Source: Bacillus sp. cl95 (GTDB lineage: Bacteria > Bacillota > Bacilli > Bacillales > Cytobacillaceae). From it: a stretch of 64,000 nt of DNA. The position numbers and the translations under genes are program-made. Position 1 is the stretch's first letter; every line of letters begins with the position of its first letter. The notes beneath the pieces were generated by a model. The model searched no databases. It was not told the origin of the DNA and was given only the letters and a program-made list of their open reading frames with translations. Below, in pieces: positions 60,790 to 64,000 of this stretch. The DNA is taken from positions 442,721-506,720 of the forward strand of contig NZ_FOYF01000003.1 in assembly GCF_900115925.1 (NCBI RefSeq), read 5' to 3'.

Positions 60790-62070
60790 TTACATTAAAT
60801 AACGGACATAAACGTATACAGTTGAAATGACAATAGAAACTAGCATTAAGGGAAAACCGATTTTGAGAAATTGCATAAAAGAAATACGATGACCTTCTCT
60901 AGCTGCAATACCTGCTACAACAAGATTGGCACTTGCACCTATTAAAGTACCATTCCCACCTAGACAGGCACCTAAAGATAAACTCCACCATAAAGGTTCT
61001 AAATTCGTAATACCTAAATTCCCCATTTCTTTAACCAGAGGAATCATCGTTGCTACAAATGGAATATTGTCCACAAATGCAGAAACAATTGCGCTCATCC
61101 ATAATATGAGCAATGTTGTCGTATTCAAATCTCCACCCGTAAGGGACATTGCCTTTTTAGCTACAAGAGCAATCAATCCTGTATCAACGAGTCCCCCGAC
61201 TATAACAAATAGGCCGATAAAGAAAAATAGTGTCGTCCATTCAGCTTTTTCCAAGCTTTTCTCAAGGTACTTTTCGCCTGTTATCAATAGAAGTAAAAAG
61301 GCACCGAAAAGAGCGATTGTTGCTGTTTCAATATGTATAAATTGATGTGCAAAAAATCCACTTATTGTAACAAAAATTGCAAATAGACTTTTTCTTAATA
61401 AGATGGGATCCAGAATTTCTTCGCTTGCTTTCTTTTGCATTAAGACGTTTTTCAATTCATCAGACGTTTTGAATTCGTGCCTATATATGAATGTGAAAAT
61501 TGCAATTGTTACGATGAGAATAATGGTACTGACTATAGCAAGGTTATCGATAAAAGCCAGGAATGTTAAGTCACTAACAGCACTTCCAATCATAATATTC
61601 GGAGGATCACCAATCATGGTTGAAGTTCCCCCTATATTTGAAGAAAAGATTTCCGATATTAAAAATGGTATGGGGTTAACTCTCAGTTGTTTTGTAATAC
61701 TTAGAGTGACTGGCACGACAAGTAGAACGGTCGTAACATTATCAAGGAAAGCAGAGGCAACGGCAGTAAAAAGATTCAACACAATGAGAATCTTCAGCGG
61801 TTGTGCTTTTACTTTTTGTGAACCCCAAACAGCAATATATTCGAATACTCCTGTCTCGGCTGTGATTCCTACAATTATCATCATTCCAATGAGTAGTCCT
61901 ATCGTATTGAAATCGATATGATGGAGCGCACTCTCTTGGTCCAATACTCCAAATGCGATTAAGGCTACCGCACCAATCATTGAAATGATTGTACGATGGA
62001 TTTTTTCAGAGATGATAAATGCATATGTAATTAAAAATACGGCTATAGCAATTAAAGCAGATGATTCCAT
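60790..62070 (-). CDS. ArsB/NhaD-superfamily permease (P-protein-like)
   Basis: A 426-aa protein with about 11 spans. Signature regions are FLDNVTTVLLVVPVTLSI and SNIGGTSTMIGDPPNIMIG, mirrored in the second half by FVDNIPFVATMIPL and CLGGNGTLIGASANLVVAG. The family includes Na+/H+ antiporters, arsenite pumps and citrate/dicarboxylate carriers. Position upstream of ktrB suggests Na+ or pH homeostasis. AAAAGGGGA precedes the start. Confidence 0.87.
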   Translation of the reverse strand: MESSALIAIAVFLITYAFIISEKIHRTIISMIGAVALIAFGVLDQESALHHIDFNTIGLLIGMMIIVGITAETGVFEYIAVWGSQKVKAQPLKILIVLNLFTAVASAFLDNVTTVLLVVPVTLSITKQLRVNPIPFLISEIFSSNIGGTSTMIGDPPNIMIGSAVSDLTFLAFIDNLAIVSTIILIVTIAIFTFIYRHEFKTSDELKNVLMQKKASEEILDPILLRKSLFAIFVTISGFFAHQFIHIETATIALFGAFLLLLITGEKYLEKSLEKAEWTTLFFFIGLFVIVGGLVDTGLIALVAKKAMSLTGGDLNTTTLLILWMSAIVSAFVDNIPFVATMIPLVKEMGNLGITNLEPLWWSLSLGACLGGNGTLIGASANLVVAGIAAREGHRISFMQFLKIGFPLMLVSIVISTVYVYVRYLM

Positions 62071-62221
62071 GTTTTTTCCCCTTTTTAGTTTTTAGCATCA
62101 TAGACTTGAACCAAGCCCATATATACAAGTTAAATATACTCTTCATATTGGAAATTTCCAACAATTTTATACATTTTCAGCATTGGACAAGTATTTTTCT
62201 CAATATTGCTTTTCCAATAAG

Positions 62222-62256
62222 AAACATCCTTCAGGAGATGTTTCTGAAGGATGTTT
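62222..62256 (-). terminator. Terminator of the lmo0937-like gene
   Basis: Perfect 13-bp stem AAACATCCTTCAG / CTGAAGGATGTTT with a 9-nt loop, 17 bp after the stop. Confidence 0.8.
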
Positions 62257-62273
62257 TAGTTTGCTTTAATCCT

Positions 62274-62420
62274 CTATCTATTTGCTCTTCCTTTAAGCAT
62301 ATTAAAGAGAAAAATCACTGCTGCAACCACAAGCAAGATATGAATAAGTCCTCCGGCAATATTGAAAACCAATCCAAGAACCCAAAGTACTAAAAGAACA
62401 GCTAAAATTGTCCATAACAT
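62274..62420 (-). CDS. lmo0937-family small membrane protein
   Basis: A 48-aa protein with two spans (MLWTILAVLLVLWVLGLVFN, then GGLIHILLVVAAVIFLFNML) and a basic tail (KGRANR). It matches the lmo0937/DUF5670 family from memory. The start at 62420 follows AAGGAGG; a longer reading has no support. A SigB-like promoter upstream fits a general-stress gene. Confidence 0.85.
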   Translation of the reverse strand: MLWTILAVLLVLWVLGLVFNIAGGLIHILLVVAAVIFLFNMLKGRANR

Positions 62421-62453
62421 GGTTAAGAATCCTCCTTTTGATTTTATGTTAGC

Positions 62454-62478
62454 ATTCCCTTTCTGTGTAAAATCAAAC
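62454..62478 (-). promoter_or_regulatory. SigB-like promoter of the lmo0937-like gene
   Basis: Minus strand GTTTGA (62478-62473), 13 bp, GGGAAT (62459-62454). Each box differs from the SigB consensus by one base. It lies 34 bp before the start codon. Confidence 0.55.
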
Positions 62479-62552
62479 ATCACCAAGTACTCTTCCGTTC
62501 AATCGTTACAACTTTTTGTCTAAACCCTTCTGTTCACAATTCCTTCACCACT

Positions 62553-62597
62553 TTTGTGACGTACGTCACAAATCTATAAATCGAGAGTAGCTATGAT
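62553..62597 (+). promoter_or_regulatory. Fnr-type site and -10 of narK
   Basis: TTTGTGACGTACGTCACAAA (62553-62572) is a perfect 20-bp palindrome containing TGTGA-N6-TCACA, the Fnr/Crp pattern. TATGAT lies at 62592-62597. A start about 62604 puts the site centre at -41.5, the classical class II activator position. Confidence 0.85.
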
Positions 62598-62656
62598 TGA
62601 CTTGTAAACACATCACTAGTGAAAAACAATTTATGATCCATTAGGAGGAATATATC

Positions 62657-63961
62657 ATGGCTCGAATAAAGACATGGAATCCAGAAGATGAAAAATTCTG
62701 GTTAAAGGAAGGTAAGAAACACGCACAAAGAAACTTATGGATTTCAGTACCATCGTTAATGCTCGCTTTTATTGTCTGGCAAATTTGGTCAGTGGTTGCA
62801 GTACGGTTAAACGATATAGGTTTTCAATTTACGGAAGCACAACTGTTTACATTGGCTGCCATACCAGGTTTAGTTGGCGCAACGCTTCGTTTTGTCTACA
62901 CATTCGCTGTAGGATCGATTGGTGGCCGAAATTGGACGGTCATATCAACGGGACTCTTAGCAATCCCTGCCATCGGTATCGGATTCGCCGTTCAAAATCC
63001 TGAAACACCCTATTCAATCATGTTACTATTAGCAGCACTTTGTGGTCTTGGTGGTGGTAACTTCTCATCTTCACTTGCAAACATTAGCTTCTTTTTTCCT
63101 AAAAAAGAAAAAGGAACTGCACTTGGTATCAACGGCGGTTTAGGAAATATGGGTGTATCAGTTGTTCAATTCATAACACCTCTGATCATTACAACAGCGA
63201 CATTTTCTTTTGTAAGCGGAAAAGGTCAAGTCTTAGCAAATGGTCAAGAAGTATGGTTACAAAATGCTGCATTCATTTGGGTCATTCCGATTGTAATCAT
63301 GACAATCCTTGCATACTTCGGAATGGATAATCTACCAAACGCAAAGCAATCCGTTTCAGAACAATTTGTCATCGTAAAACGTAAACACACATGGGTTATG
63401 ACTTTCCTTTATGTCGCAACTTTCGGTTCATTTATCGGTTATGCTGCAGCATTTCCATTATTGCTAAAATCTCAATTTCCAGAACATGTATCACTAGCAT
63501 TCTTTGGCGCTCTCATTGCAGCAGCGGCAAGACCTGTTGGTGGATGGATCGCAGATAAATTTGGCGGGGCAAAGGTTACAGCATATGTATTAGTGACAAT
63601 GGGTATTGGCGCGTCAGGGGTTATTTACTTCCTTAACGACAAGCAATTCGCGGGCTTCTTAGCTTCATTCTTACTATTATTCTTGGCTGCTGGTATTGGA
63701 TCTGGTTCTACGTTCCAAATGATCCCAACCATTTTTGTTCCTAAAGAAGCAGCACCTGTTCTAGGCTTCACGGCAGCATTTGCAGCTTACGGGTCTTTCT
63801 TTATCCCAAAACTATTTGGATGGTCTGTTAATACAACAGGAACTCCTGTTACTGCTTTCTACTTCTTTATCGGTTTCTACGTGGCTGCGCTTATCTTAAA
63901 CTACTATTATTACCAAAGAAAGAATTCAGAAGTGAAACGTAAAATGTTGCAAGCATCTTAA
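62657..63961 (+). CDS. narK: Nitrate/nitrite transporter, NarK family
   Basis: A 434-aa 12-span MFS protein. NarK signatures are present: the first helix with VWQIWSVVAVRLNDIGFQFT, the Arg-bearing ATLRFVYTF, LCGLGGGNFSSSLANISFFF and a second nitrate-signature GSGSTFQMIPTIF. It moves nitrate and/or nitrite across the membrane. A Fnr-type operator lies at -41.5, so anaerobic induction is likely. AGGAGG precedes the ATG. The sequence after the stop is cut by the window; nar genes may follow. Confidence 0.94.
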   Translation: MARIKTWNPEDEKFWLKEGKKHAQRNLWISVPSLMLAFIVWQIWSVVAVRLNDIGFQFTEAQLFTLAAIPGLVGATLRFVYTFAVGSIGGRNWTVISTGLLAIPAIGIGFAVQNPETPYSIMLLLAALCGLGGGNFSSSLANISFFFPKKEKGTALGINGGLGNMGVSVVQFITPLIITTATFSFVSGKGQVLANGQEVWLQNAAFIWVIPIVIMTILAYFGMDNLPNAKQSVSEQFVIVKRKHTWVMTFLYVATFGSFIGYAAAFPLLLKSQFPEHVSLAFFGALIAAAARPVGGWIADKFGGAKVTAYVLVTMGIGASGVIYFLNDKQFAGFLASFLLLFLAAGIGSGSTFQMIPTIFVPKEAAPVLGFTAAFAAYGSFFIPKLFGWSVNTTGTPVTAFYFFIGFYVAALILNYYYYQRKNSEVKRKMLQAS

Positions 63962-64000
63962 GAATAATGAATATATAAATTACGAAAGGGTGTCCCAACT

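Overview
The window looks like chromosomal DNA of a low-GC, endospore-forming Bacillaceae species. The signs are strong AGGAGG-type ribosome binding sites, GTG/TTG starts, CcpN/PDRP, PucR, CwlJ, KtrA/KtrB and ExoA homologues, a SigB-like promoter pair, and a LexA box of the Bacillus type. No rRNA, tRNA, CRISPR array, prophage or intact insertion sequence was seen. A Fnr-like site in front of a nitrate/nitrite transporter suggests facultative nitrate respiration.

Layout. (1) 1-10300, minus strand: a reductive pyrimidine catabolism locus. Transcription order is N-carbamoyl-beta-alanine amidase, PreT, PreA, dihydropyrimidinase, an NCS1 permease, two small unknown proteins, a PucR-type regulator and a CoA-acylating (methyl)malonate-semialdehyde dehydrogenase cut by the window edge. 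A 27-bp motif is shared by the promoters at the two ends of the locus, and a cre-like site lies before the first gene. (2) 10.3-18 kb: a MocR-type regulator, a Bacillaceae intergenic repeat, small proteins, a PhzF/LysR divergent pair and a DUF485-ActP acetate symporter operon. (3) 17.88-18.23 kb: a compact type I toxin-antitoxin locus. It has a 27-aa Hol_Tox-like peptide with a LexA box over its promoter and a convergent antisense RNA. (4) 18.2-31 kb: DacC-type PBP, a five-copy 21-bp phased motif array, a Suv3-like helicase, ExoA, GNAT, Nudix, a hydrolase/TetR pair, an ABC1 kinase, a pentapeptide-repeat protein and an MFS pump. (5) 31-43 kb: a two-unit 42-bp repeat present at two loci, a probable SigB-driven 23-aa membrane peptide, YitT, the ccpN-ppsR-ppdK operon, an mhq-like hydrolase/dioxygenase pair, and a HAD phosphatase translationally coupled to a glycerol-1-phosphate dehydrogenase. 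(6) 43.3-49.3 kb: PpiB, a hairpin-rich non-coding element, an Upf1-like helicase, RNase H, and an ABC-F ATPase preceded by a leader peptide and two tandem terminators. (7) 49.3-64 kb: YuzF-like and Mn-catalase proteins, CwlJ, an autoregulated wHTH/hydrolase/GNAT operon, a 14-TM MFS pump, a PAS-STAS protein, an SGNH hydrolase, CBS/KtrA/KtrB/ArsB-NhaD ion genes, and NarK.

The two most interesting systems are the SOS-linked type I toxin-antitoxin module (about 17.88-18.23 kb) and the drug-attenuation-like leader of the ABC-F gene (48.9-49.25 kb). Functional calls rest on reading motifs by eye; no database search was possible.
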